64,000 bases of DNA from Saitoella complicata NRRL Y-17804 (Eukaryota; Ascomycota; Saitoellomycetes; Saitoellales; Saitoellaceae). The notes under the pieces are model-generated. The model saw nothing but the letters and a program-made list of their open reading frames with translations. It ran no database searches and was not told the DNA's origin. The stretch lies in the NCBI RefSeq assembly GCF_001661265.1, contig NW_017567009.1, positions 173,666 to 237,665 of the forward strand, written 5' to 3'. Positions 11,125 to 20,012 of this stretch are shown piece by piece. Within the stretch, counting starts at the first letter, position 1. Every line of letters starts with the position of its first letter. The translations under genes were made by a program, and so were the position numbers.

Positions 11125-12443
11125 GTGTTGTCTTGGATCTTGTTTGCATTTGGCTTTGTTTATGGAGGATACCTTGCTACAAAAGACTTATACCCACAAT
11201 TGACTCGAATATCGATGTCCCTTCTAGAGATACGCGGAGCTGTACGGCGCCCACGGTGGCCACATTTCTTCGCGCGCGGCAGATGGACATGCCATTGAGG
11301 ACACACTGCCACCCGCTGCCGCGACGTGAAAAGCTTAAAGCCCTGCAAGAGAGCAATGGTAATTGCAACTTTGGCTGGTCTCCCAGCATGATGCTTTGCG
11401 GAGTGATATCGGCTTTCGCTACGAGCATCACATGAAGAGGAGAACGGAGGATGTTGGAACCCGCTCACTGGCTTGTTCCGGGTCATTCATGGTGATTGGT
11501 ACATTACGCTCCTCGGGGTGAGAAATCATCAGGGTATCATGCTGCGTGGCACGTAATCCTCCCGAAATAGCAGCACCTGACACGAAACAATGAACCCATC
11601 GACATCGGGCTGCGGCTGGGCTGATTGAGGCAGCTCCTGTCAAACGTTGGGGCTGTAGGGAACATCCGCATGAGCGACTGTTAGATGTATTACGCATGAC
11701 CTACATATCCGGACTCAGATTCACCTGCACTACCTCGGATGTTTGTACGCACAAGTGGTATCCGGAAGCCGTTGGTACGAATGGAGCCCAAAGCGCCCGA
11801 GGAGCAGGAACTTTCCGATGGATTCAAATTAGATTGTCAAAGGACTTAGAATGCCAATCATCCTTCATGACGGATCAAAGGGTTCTCCTCAGCAGTGCGC
11901 GAAACACGGCTCACAGCCTCCCGTAACCTTAATGCTCCACGCGCACGGCCGTGGTGACACCCGCCCACATCCGCGGAATCCATGGCACCATCGGAGGACG
12001 GAGCGAGCCGTCTTGCAAATTGCTGGGTTCGACGATGGCGACGCCGGAGGGGCAATTCGGCAATCGTGTTCGATCGAGAAGCGAAATGGCGCCGGACGCA
12101 CCCCTACCCGCTTCTTGCCGTGATATTCCCGGGGGGTGCTCTTCCGGACGGTACAACTATCCGCATGGCGAACAGTTGCGACGGGAGTGTTTAAAGAGGG
12201 TCGATGGCCCTCGACTGTTGAAGGGCAGGGCAACAGCTCAGGATTCATCAAGCAAGGACCTTAACGACTACGGATCTGGTGCGATACACGAGACACCACC
12301 AAAGCTATCACGAAACACGCAACAAACAGCGACTGCAAGTCCAAGTCGCAACACACCCCAAGTCTCATACACGTCAGACAAGGTCCATCTTACAGCTCCT
12401 CGGAGTCGCAACATTTATCTCCCTACAGCCAAAACCACAAGCA
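11125..12443. other. Gene-poor intergenic region
   Basis: About 1.3 kb with many short overlapping ORFs on both strands, none with recognisable domains or consistent codon patterns. I see no RNA gene or transposon terminus. The last 150 bp, CA-rich, may be the 5' UTR of the small ORF at 12444. Confidence 0.5.
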
Positions 12444-12812
12444 ATGGCGCCACTCTTCCCGCGACCCACGTCCACGTCCACCTTTCCCTCGAACTCCTAC
12501 ACAACCTCCCCGATGACAAGCCCCATCTCCTCACGACGAGCAAGCCCAAGACAATCCCGCTGTACCCATGACTGCAAGGTCTTCTACATGGCGATGTCTA
12601 CAGCAATGGAGAGGTCGACCGCCGCTTTCCCAACGTTTGGATCCTACAACTCGCATCCGAACTCGCACTCTTCGGATGTGCCAAGCACGTTGAGTCGTTC
12701 GAGCAGTTATGAAGATGAGGTGGAGTTTGAGAACTTTGATGAGTTGGCGAAGGAGGGGATTAGGGTGAAGAAGGTCGGGGCACCGAGTCCTCCCGCACCT
12801 AGGCGTGCTTAA
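12444..12812 (+). CDS. Hypothetical Ser/Pro-rich small protein, 122 aa
   Basis: The ORF from the ATG at 12444 (GCAATGGCG context) begins MAPLFPRPTSTSTFPSNSYT. The frame is open further upstream, but only this ATG has a good context and a leader-like CA-rich upstream. The protein is rich in Ser, Thr and Pro. It ends with an acidic-then-basic patch, DEVEFENFDELAKEGIRVKK. A similar patch occurs in the minus-strand ORF at 13274-13594. No known family is recognised and no intron is needed. It could be an intrinsically disordered regulatory protein. Confidence 0.4.
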   Translation: MAPLFPRPTSTSTFPSNSYTTSPMTSPISSRRASPRQSRCTHDCKVFYMAMSTAMERSTAAFPTFGSYNSHPNSHSSDVPSTLSRSSSYEDEVEFENFDELAKEGIRVKKVGAPSPPAPRRA

Positions 12813-13273
12813 GGACTACCGATTTACTACGAGCATGGAGCTGGAGTTGGAGAGTAATGAGGATGAGAACGATGGGAGGATATTTGCAAACTTGCATCGG
12901 AACAATCTGTATGATCTTATGTCTACGTTATGAAGCATCTTTTTGGCTTTTGGAGTTATGGTGAAGCATGGCATTCTAGCATCGTTGTGGAGTATTGCAA
13001 AGCAAACATATGTTTTTTTGAAAGATTCCGTTACATAAATATATGCTATCATTTGCCTTCAATGGCCATAATCCTCCTCCAAAAGTCATCCTGCAATCAT
13101 AAAATCGAAGCCATCCTTACATCGATATCGAGCGGTGATGAACCCAGCAACCAGTACTAGTAACTATAAAAGACATGATAGATCCATTAACAATCATAAC
13201 CAAGGTTCTCGTTACCCCATCCCTCCATGACTCCAAAAAGATTAACCCGCATACTTCCTACAGCAATCATTTC
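12813..13273. other. AT-richer intergenic region
   Basis: This 460-bp stretch lies between two convergent small ORFs and is AT-richer than its surroundings, which suits two facing 3' UTRs. No gene or RNA is recognised. Confidence 0.4.
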
Positions 13274-13594
13274 TCAGGCACTGTCCGACATGCTGAAGAC
13301 AGACCCAGCCCAACTTGACCTCCTCGACGACGCAGCACTAACAGTAGCAGAAGGTGTTGAAATAGAGACTCGCCTGACCCTCACACCGCTCTCTGCCAAC
13401 TCACGGACAAACTGGACGTGATCGACGTCGTGTGGACTCGCCTCGCCACCGCTCTCCTCCTCAGGCCCGCGACTTAAGCTGCAAGAGTTGAACTCAACCC
13501 AAGGAAGTGGCGACAAAGTTCGCTGCATTGGCGTCGCCCATGGAAATTTCGCCATCGTAGACTGCGATACCTCTAAGATCTGTTCGAGGTGCAT
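13274..13594 (-). CDS. Hypothetical small protein, 106 aa, tentative
   Basis: The frame is open on the minus strand from about 13690; the first ATG is at 13594 (MHLEQILEVSQSTMAKF), giving 106 residues. Upstream in-frame sequence FACDTCEFDVQLNIDG has no ATG and is preceded by a stop, so the true 5' end is uncertain and may involve an unseen exon. A minus-strand TATA-like GGTATAAAG lies near 13757. The patch HVQFVRELAESGVRVRRV resembles the C-terminal patch of the ORF at 12444-12812. The end is Ser-rich. No family is recognised. Confidence 0.3.
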   Translation of the reverse strand: MHLEQILEVSQSTMAKFPWATPMQRTLSPLPWVEFNSCSLSRGPEEESGGEASPHDVDHVQFVRELAESGVRVRRVSISTPSATVSAASSRRSSWAGSVFSMSDSA

Positions 13595-14607
13595 AGCGTG
13601 TTGCAACTGTTCGAGTAGGCACCTCCGGCCGTCAATGTTGAGCTGCACGTCAAATTCGCAGGTATCGCAGGCGAATCTCTTGATGATCGCTTTTATTGAT
13701 CACTTGCTTGCAAGGTCAGCTCTCCACGAGTAGTAGTCCCGGGTGACGGACGACATCTTTATACCGGGTGTCTGTCGATGTTGGCAGTCTGTTTCCCACA
13801 CCCACCTGGAAAACGCGGAAATCGATGGCTTTAGATACAATGCAGCAGTCGTAACGCGAGGCACCAAAAGCCGATTCGTAACAACATTTTGCACTTTTCA
13901 GCTGCCTAAAATCAACTGCAACGTGGTATAACCCGTGAGTAACAGTGTAAGCGATTCCTCTGGCAACGTGCCCGATTAGTTGAAATCATGCTTGGCTGGG
14001 CCTAGGCCTCATGATGACGGGCGGGCCGCGGTATGACGGGTGAGCTCGAGGGGTACATGGAAGGTTTATGTAAAGCCGGCAAAAGCGGATGTTTCTTTCC
14101 CCATGCTGACGAAACTCGATATTCGATTCCTACGTTGATCTATCTTGGACCTGCAGAATTGGAGTACCATGGTACGGATCGCGGCGAGCGGCTTAGCTGA
14201 GGGAGAGCGTGTGACGGACTGTCATCCGGAGGTCGGACCGGGGCCGAGACATCCCCCACGAGAGCTGTGAGATGATGCAGGCTTCGTATCTGTATCAAAT
14301 GCAGAGGCAAATAGCATTGGCTGTCAGAGATGTCTTCGTCACAAGGGGAATTCACGTTATGATAGTTGGCTCTCGCTTGCTGTCATGGAACAAACTGGCT
14401 TAATGTCAACCGCAACAACTGGATTTCTGAAGCTGATTGTGCTCTTCCATATGATAGGCCTAGGTACACTTTCCTTCGCGCTCTTTCCCATAGTCAAGAG
14501 CGATAGGGAACATAGGCATTATTAGAGTATTGGTCCTTTATCCACAAGCATGTGAAAGATGTGCCCATAACCGTATGCTTAACCTTATCTGACTGACTTT
14601 GATAACT
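13595..14607. other. Intergenic region left of PIH1
   Basis: About 1 kb with no supported gene. It includes the putative upstream part of the 13274-13594 ORF and, at the right end, the 3' flank of PIH1. No RNA gene or repeat is recognised. Confidence 0.45.
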
Positions 14608-15724
14608 TTATGTCTTGTCGACGGCAACCACCAACTTGCCCTCCTTCCTCACCCAGTAAGCCTGTACTGCATCCTCGGTTACTCGAACTCCATCCAATAC
14701 CACAGTAGTATCCTCGTACACGTTTGTCACTGCGAACACCAGCTTCGCTTTGCTTGGTTCGTAAGTTGCCAGAAGATCCAAAGAAGCATCCCCTAGAGCC
14801 CGTAACAAAGGCACCGAGAACTCGATCTTGACTTTTGATCTTGTCAGTAATTGGGATACGACGTACGTGGCCTTCTTCAGTGCTGGTGCAGCCAGCCGTG
14901 CCGTTTCTTTCGTCTCTATGGCCTGGATCAAAGGCTTTGCCGGCGTTGGCGTCGGTGCTGATCGTAGTTCCGTAATCGCCGCCTTCTCCTTCACCTGATT
15001 CTCTGTCAGGACCTGGATACCCGTCACCGTCTCCTTTCCAATTGCACTCCCAACCGGCACACTCTTCTCTAGCGCTCCCTTGCTCCTCATATTCGGCACA
15101 GCATACTCCCGACTCAACACCATCCCGGACTCATCCTCCACCCTCTCCAAGCACACCTCAATCAAGTACATCTTCACCTCCGGATCCCTAAGCGACGCTC
15201 TCAGCACGCTCGTATGCACACAGCAATCGACTACAAGACACTCTCGGCCAGCTTTGTCGACGTCTTGTCGGGGTGGTGTGGTGTGGAGTGGGATGTCCCA
15301 GTCGCCGCCGGCGCGGAGGTGGCTCATGAGGCCTTGATCGGGGAGGGTGGAGGGGGCGGTCATTTGTTTGGAGTGGCAAATGTTGAGAAAGGCTTTCGAG
15401 CCTTGGGGATGTCTGTAACTGTAGATTAGCAACGGTCCGTGCTGTAAAGAGAGAAATACGCTGAACCTACCTTCTCTTTGTACTGGTTGTGTTGAGTGTC
15501 TTCACCACGAATCCAGGCTCGGGTGTGACCATCTCAGCATCATCCACATCTAACTTCTTTGCTCCCGGTATCGACACCCTGGTTGCACCTGTAGAGAGAC
15601 GCCCACCGATAGCCGCATCGTTCTTCTCCGAAACAGGTGTCCGCGATTCAGACGATGATCCAATGATGGAGAGGGAGGACAGCCTGCTGGTAGCAGGGGC
15701 ATCATCGAAGTCTAGAGTAGGCAT
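14608..15724 (-). CDS. PIH1: PIH1-domain protein (R2TP complex subunit Pih1/Nop17-like)
   Basis: Exons 15724-15471 and 15418-14608 give 354 residues. The 52-nt intron uses GTAGGT and CTACAG and joins KR to SYRHPQGSKAFLNICHS. The PIH1 N-domain runs from PEPGFVVKT (about residue 70) through HPQGSKAFLNICHSKQM and DWDIPLHTTPPRQDVDK to MYLIEVCLERVE. The C-terminal part from about 270 (KIEFSVPLLRALGDASLDLL to the end) fits a CS-like beta domain. Pih1 links Hsp90 to the Rvb1/Rvb2 and Tah1 proteins in the R2TP cochaperone, which assembles box C/D snoRNPs and PIKK kinases. The orthology call is by motif, not by alignment. Confidence 0.85.
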
Positions 15725-16026
15725 GATAGGGATGTGCGATCACAAATAGATTTGTCTGTGTTATCGAGAAGTGTCGCCGAGGTAAACTTTGCTCACTCGA
15801 GGTTCACGGGTTGTCTCCGTGACATGCAGCAGCTCGCGGAATCCGAGACATTCTATCATTGAGCGTGGGTATGTACGTTGTTGCGAGATTTAAATACAAA
15901 TTTGCTGAAGGGTAGATATCGGCACATACGGAAGTCAATGAGAGCACGTGCACGAAAACGATTTTTCCGAGCGAGTGTCGGTACGGCGAATCCGGAGAGC
16001 CGACGGGCAGAAGTGCTCCTGCACCT

Positions 16027-17055
16027 TCATTGTCTATAACGATCCAGCCTCCTGTAATCCCGCCCATTATCTCTCCTCTCATCTCTTCTTTCGTATTCTC
16101 GCCTATCTCGGTCATCTCGTCTTCGGCTGTAGTCATCCTTTCGTTTATCGTATGTGTCGGCACTCCTTGATCGTGATCTTCGCCGGTACCTCTCCCTTAA
16201 TCTCGACCTGTCTCGATCCCGCCTATCTCCATCATCTCTTCTCCGACCAGGATTCCGCTCTCTTCCCCTTTCGTGTTGCGGCCCCCGTGCCGTTTCTTTC
16301 TTAACTTCTTGATCTGTTCTGGCGAGCGCTTCATTGATTCTCTCCGACGTACTCTTCGGGTCAGAATTGCTCGACGACTCAAAGCCGATCTGTCTTCGGC
16401 CCTTTTGCCGTTCCGACATACCCTCGACCCATAGTTTCTGTCTCTCCGCCAACCTCTCCGCCGACCCATCCTCGGGGACGTTCTTCACGTCCCACACGTT
16501 GCGAGGAAAGTTCGAACCGTACTGTTCATGAACATCAACGTACTCTGCCATGGTCTCCAACATCCTCGGATTCCGGAAGTCTGAGTTCCGTACGAGCTGT
16601 AAGTTGAAATGTGCACCTGCCGCTTTGAGGTCTCGGAATTGCTCGACCTTGTCGGCTGAGGATTGAGTAGGGGATCCTGGTGGTGAATCGGGAATTCGTG
16701 CGAGGGGTGCCGGTGCGGTAAGATTATGTATCATCGCCCGGTTGGCAGAGAAAGGCGATAGTGGTGGCTTTGTTGGATCATTGTGGGTATCATGATCATA
16801 GTCTCGGGTTGGTGGGCTGGGTTCGTCATCTTCAACTGACGGCATCATCGGCCCTGCAGCTTCTTCGTATTCAAGTGCCGGCAGTGCGAATTCGCTTGTA
16901 GTACCATTCGTTCTCTCCTGAGCCAGCGCAACCTGACCATCGTTCGCTACTGTTGCATCCAGCACCTTCTCGGGGAGTTGTGGTGGAGGAAGCGAGCCCT
17001 GGTCGTCACCCTCATCGTCATCGCTGGAGTATGCTAGTCCGAGAAGTGTTGACAT
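16027..17055 (-). CDS. HCNGP-like protein (SAP30BP family)
   Basis: Single exon, 342 residues, starting MSTLLGLAYSSDDDEGDDQ, an N-terminus typical of the SAP30-binding protein/HCNGP family. The conserved core is IPDSPPGSPTQSSADKVEQF, then FRDLKAAGAHFNLQLVRNSDFRNPRMLE (about residues 138-166) and YGSNFPRNVW. The C-terminal 100 residues are a very charged Arg/Asp/Glu region with RS dipeptides (RRRSRSRS), like SR-type splicing factors. Family members act in nuclear gene expression; human SAP30BP takes part in splicing of short introns and binds SAP30. That role would suit a genome with 50-nt introns, but this is inference. Confidence 0.85.
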   Translation of the reverse strand: MSTLLGLAYSSDDDEGDDQGSLPPPQLPEKVLDATVANDGQVALAQERTNGTTSEFALPALEYEEAAGPMMPSVEDDEPSPPTRDYDHDTHNDPTKPPLSPFSANRAMIHNLTAPAPLARIPDSPPGSPTQSSADKVEQFRDLKAAGAHFNLQLVRNSDFRNPRMLETMAEYVDVHEQYGSNFPRNVWDVKNVPEDGSAERLAERQKLWVEGMSERQKGRRQIGFESSSNSDPKSTSERINEALARTDQEVKKETARGPQHERGRERNPGRRRDDGDRRDRDRSRLRERYRRRSRSRSADTYDKRKDDYSRRRDDRDRREYERRDERRDNGRDYRRLDRYRQ

Positions 17056-17146
17056 TGCAGAAATCGATCTTCAGGTTTGCCTGAGTAGAAATGGATTGAA
17101 AGCTGCCTCTAAGTCGTTGCTATGTTATTGCCGAAGCCCGGGACCT

Positions 17147-17312
17147 CGACCTGTAACGTAGATTCGAGCATGTCGGATATACTCAGAACGGGCCAAAACA
17201 CACCGGAACACTTTTCGATAAACATCTAAAACATCCTGGAGAATCAAAAGCTCCACCAGAGAAGCTCATATGTGTACGGCTTATGCGGTTCTCTCACGTA
17301 CGAAGACCCTCA
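17147..17312 (+). repeat. Diverged dispersed repeat, copy 1
   Basis: Begins CGACCTGTAACGTA and shares an ordered series of blocks with 18677-18873: CCTGTAACGTAG, ATA(C/CC)TCAGAACG-like, ATATCTAAAA/ACATCTAAAA, GCTCCA, TCATATGT, GCGGTTC, CTCACGTACGA and GACCCTC. It lies downstream of the syntaxin gene and upstream of the SAP30BP-like gene. Short ORFs crossing it share the peptide GSLTYEDP, which is explained by the DNA repeat and is not evidence of coding. Confidence 0.7.
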
Positions 17313-17446
17313 GACTGGCAATGCTAAAATGGGATGGTGTTTGTGCTTTTGTTTTGGAACACCTATCTGGTTGAAATGGCCTAGGCCAAGCAAAGCTAAT
17401 GTTTCCTTCTGCACCTTGCTCTTGCAATTCTCTTCACCCAGATCAT

Positions 17447-18631
17447 TCAGCTGTACCAGTCTAGAAACAACAGGATCAGACTTGCCATTATCAGGAACAC
17501 CAAGATGAACTTTGTTGTGCTTGAATTCCTTTCCCTTGCTTTCTTCAGCTGCGTGTTTCCCCTTTGCACCTCCTCCGCTGTCGTAACCGCCTCGTCATAC
17601 AACTGATCCGTCAACTCCGTTTGTTGTACCAGATGCTGCACCAACACATTTTGTAAACTTGAAATCTCCATCAAGGCCTTTTCCAGGCCGCGCACTTGAT
17701 CGAGGGTGGAGGAGAACTCCTCAAGCATTGACTTGTTTTCAGATTCCAGAGCTTGAAGTTGTTGTGGTGTTAAAAGAGCCTCGAGTTCTTTGGCAGTAGT
17801 GTCGTCAGCTGGGGGTAATGTGGGCCCGGGAGAGTTGCGGTGCTGGGTTGCGAACACGGGTGTTGCATGAAGCATACTATTGATACAACATCAGTAATGG
17901 GCAGAACATATAAGCTTTTCAAAGCTTACCTCTTGCTCTTTTCAACCTGTCGCATAACTCGGATCTCTTGTTGCTCTTTCTGCATGCCACTAACTTTGGC
18001 CAGCTTTTGATTGAGGAACCAGGTCACACCAGATCGGTGCGCCGACAAGAGGTCGTTCATGTCTTCCTCTGTGGGGTCACGCAGCCATCGAGACACAAAC
18101 CCCAACCTGTTCTCCAGGGCTGTTCTGCGTACTGTTTCACTTGTGTTAGACAGCTGTATGCCCCGGGGTTTATGCTGAGACGAACCTTGTTCTGCCTCCT
18201 CTAGCCGCCGTACTCGCTCCCACGATTGAGTCAAGATCATTCTGACCTCATAATCAATCTCATCCCTTTCCTTGTCCGTGAGATGCCGGATCTCAGACAC
18301 CCCGGCGCCAGGCCTAAGTGCGGAGACTGATGTGCCATTTCCGCGGTGTGATCTTGAGGATGCAGTTGAGATGTTCAGGTATGCCTGGCGAACAGAAAGC
18401 AAGAAGTTCCTTAGATCTGAAATGTGCGCATACTATCACAACAGTCAGTATTGGGTGCATACAATGGGTCAAGGTACGCACAATCCGCCTTGCTTCTTTC
18501 ATGTACTCATCCTCAGTAGGAACAAGCCCTGGATGGCGCTTCCGCTTGCGGACAGTCTGAGCCGAATCATGAGAGCTGGCTTGTTGGTGCTTCTGAACGA
18601 GCGATCGAAAAGTGGCCGTTAAGTCAGTCAT
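17447..18631 (-). CDS. UFE1: Syntaxin-18/Ufe1-like ER Qa-SNARE
   Basis: Exons 18631-18463, 18416-17930 and 17876-17447 encode 361 residues; introns are 46 and 53 nt. The N-terminus MTDLTATFRSLVQKHQ and the segment RNFLLSVRQAYLN, DKERDEIDYEVRMIL match syntaxin 18. The SNARE motif spans about residues 255-330 (LEKALMEISSLQNVLVQHL in its centre, with the zero-layer Gln in VQHLVQQTEL region). A C-terminal anchor FILVFLIMASLILLFLDWYS ends in the LFLDWY sequence also seen in animal syntaxin 18. The protein is a tail-anchored ER SNARE for Golgi-to-ER retrograde vesicle fusion. The first donor could also be GTACCT 9 nt upstream; the chosen GTATGC keeps the family spacing. The gene is flanked by two copies of a diverged repeat. 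Confidence 0.88.
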
Positions 18632-18676
18632 GGAGGTTGGAGTTGTATGACACCGACGTTCTGCGGCTGCGAGACC

Positions 18677-18873
18677 CGACCTGTAACGTAGTTTCGTGTA
18701 TATTCATTATACCCAGAACGAGCTGAATCACATCGTAACAGTTTTGGATGGATATCTAAAAAAGCCCTAGGGAATTAAATGCTCCATTGCAGTGAATCAT
18801 ATGTTTGGTTCCTGTATTACGTCGTACGGTGTGGGTTAACGGCTTACGCGGTTCACTCACGTACGAGGACCCT
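18677..18873 (+). repeat. Diverged dispersed repeat, copy 2
   Basis: Same block order and orientation as 17147-17312, with about 30 extra bases between TCATATGT and GCGGTTC. It fills most of the 275-bp divergent intergenic region between the syntaxin start (18631) and the PRE7 start (18907), so it may now form part of one or both promoters or 5' UTRs. Confidence 0.7.
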
Positions 18874-18906
18874 CGAGAAGGAAAAGAAACAGATACAACC
18901 ACCATT

Positions 18907-19749
18907 ATGTTCGCTCACCACCAATCGGCAACGGCCATGGAGCACTCTCACGCCAACCAGGCTCCCATTGAGCACAGATTCAAGTGCGTTTGCCTCCCAT
19001 CCTCCTCTCACTCCACGCACTGACATGAGTAACGCAGCCCCTACACCGACAACGGTGGTACCATGCTCGCTATCGCCGGTGACGACTTTGCCGTCATTGC
19101 TGGTGACACCCGTTCGACGAGCGGCTACAACATTAACACCCGCTACCAACCCAAAGTGTTCGAAGTGGGGGACAACATCGTCGTCGGAGCGAACGGATTC
19201 GCCGCGGATGGCGAAACCCTCGTTCGTCGGATTGCTCAGAGAATAGAGGTAAGCAATACAGCAAGAAACGGCGAAGAATTGTCTTGCTAATGCTACTCAC
19301 AGTGGTACCACCACACCCATAACAAGCCAATGGCGATCCAGTCCGCCGCTCGCCTGACACAGACTCTCCTCTACGGAAAGCGTTTCTTCCCATTTTACGT
19401 CCACACCATTATTGCAGGTCTCGACGCCGAGGGCCGAGGTGCAGTCTACTCCTTTGACCCCGTCGGCTCTTACGAGCGGGAACAATGTCGTGCTGCTGGT
19501 GCCGCTGCGTCTTTGATTATGCCCTTCCTCGACAACCAGGTGAACTTCAAGAACCAATACGTGCCAGGTACGGAAGGAAAGGAGCCAAGGGGTGTCACTG
19601 GTCTGCCATTGGACCGCGTCATCAGCTTGGTCAAGGATGCGTTCACCAGTGCGACGGAGAGGCATATCGAGGTCGGTGACGGATTGGAGATGTTGATTGT
19701 CACGAAGGATGGTGTCAGGACTGAGAGGTTCCCCTTGAAGAGGGATTAG
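18907..19749 (+). CDS. PRE7: 20S proteasome subunit beta type-1 (beta-6, yeast Pre7)
   Basis: Exons 18907-18983, 19038-19248 and 19303-19749 encode 244 residues; introns are 54 nt each. Splicing gives PIEHRFNPYTDNGGTMLAIAG, nearly the yeast Pre7 pattern. The gene shows FAVIAGDTRSTSGYNIN, VFEVGDNIVVGANGFAADGE, AARLTQTLLYGKRFFPFYVH and REQCRAAGAAASLIMPFLDN, then FTSATERHIEVGDGLEMLIV. This subunit is structural: it lacks a catalytic N-terminal Thr after processing. An ATG at 18937 (GGCCATGGAG) has a better context and would give 234 residues, so the start is uncertain. The 5' flank holds copy 2 of the dispersed repeat. Confidence 0.95.
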
Positions 19750-20012
19750 GCGAGGAGAAGACGAGCTACATGTAGGAAGGATCGCATTATACCCGAGAAA
19801 CGAAGAATACCATGATTGATTACATTCAAGATTTCTTTCGAGAGACTGGTAGAGATAAGATATACATCAACGCCATGAACACCAATAAATAACCCAAAGC
19901 CCGCTGTAAACCATGCAAATGCTGTGTTTTCTCCAATTGACTCAGACCACACACCTCACCCCCTCACACCTCATGCCATGCACGCTCATTGTTGATATTC
20001 ACATCCATATGC

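Noticed and set aside
17272-19023. Two small plus-strand ORFs sharing the peptide GSLTYEDP
   Set aside because: The shared peptide is explained by the DNA repeat copies at 17147 and 18677. The second ORF enters PRE7 exon 1 in frame, and neither shows independent coding signal upstream.
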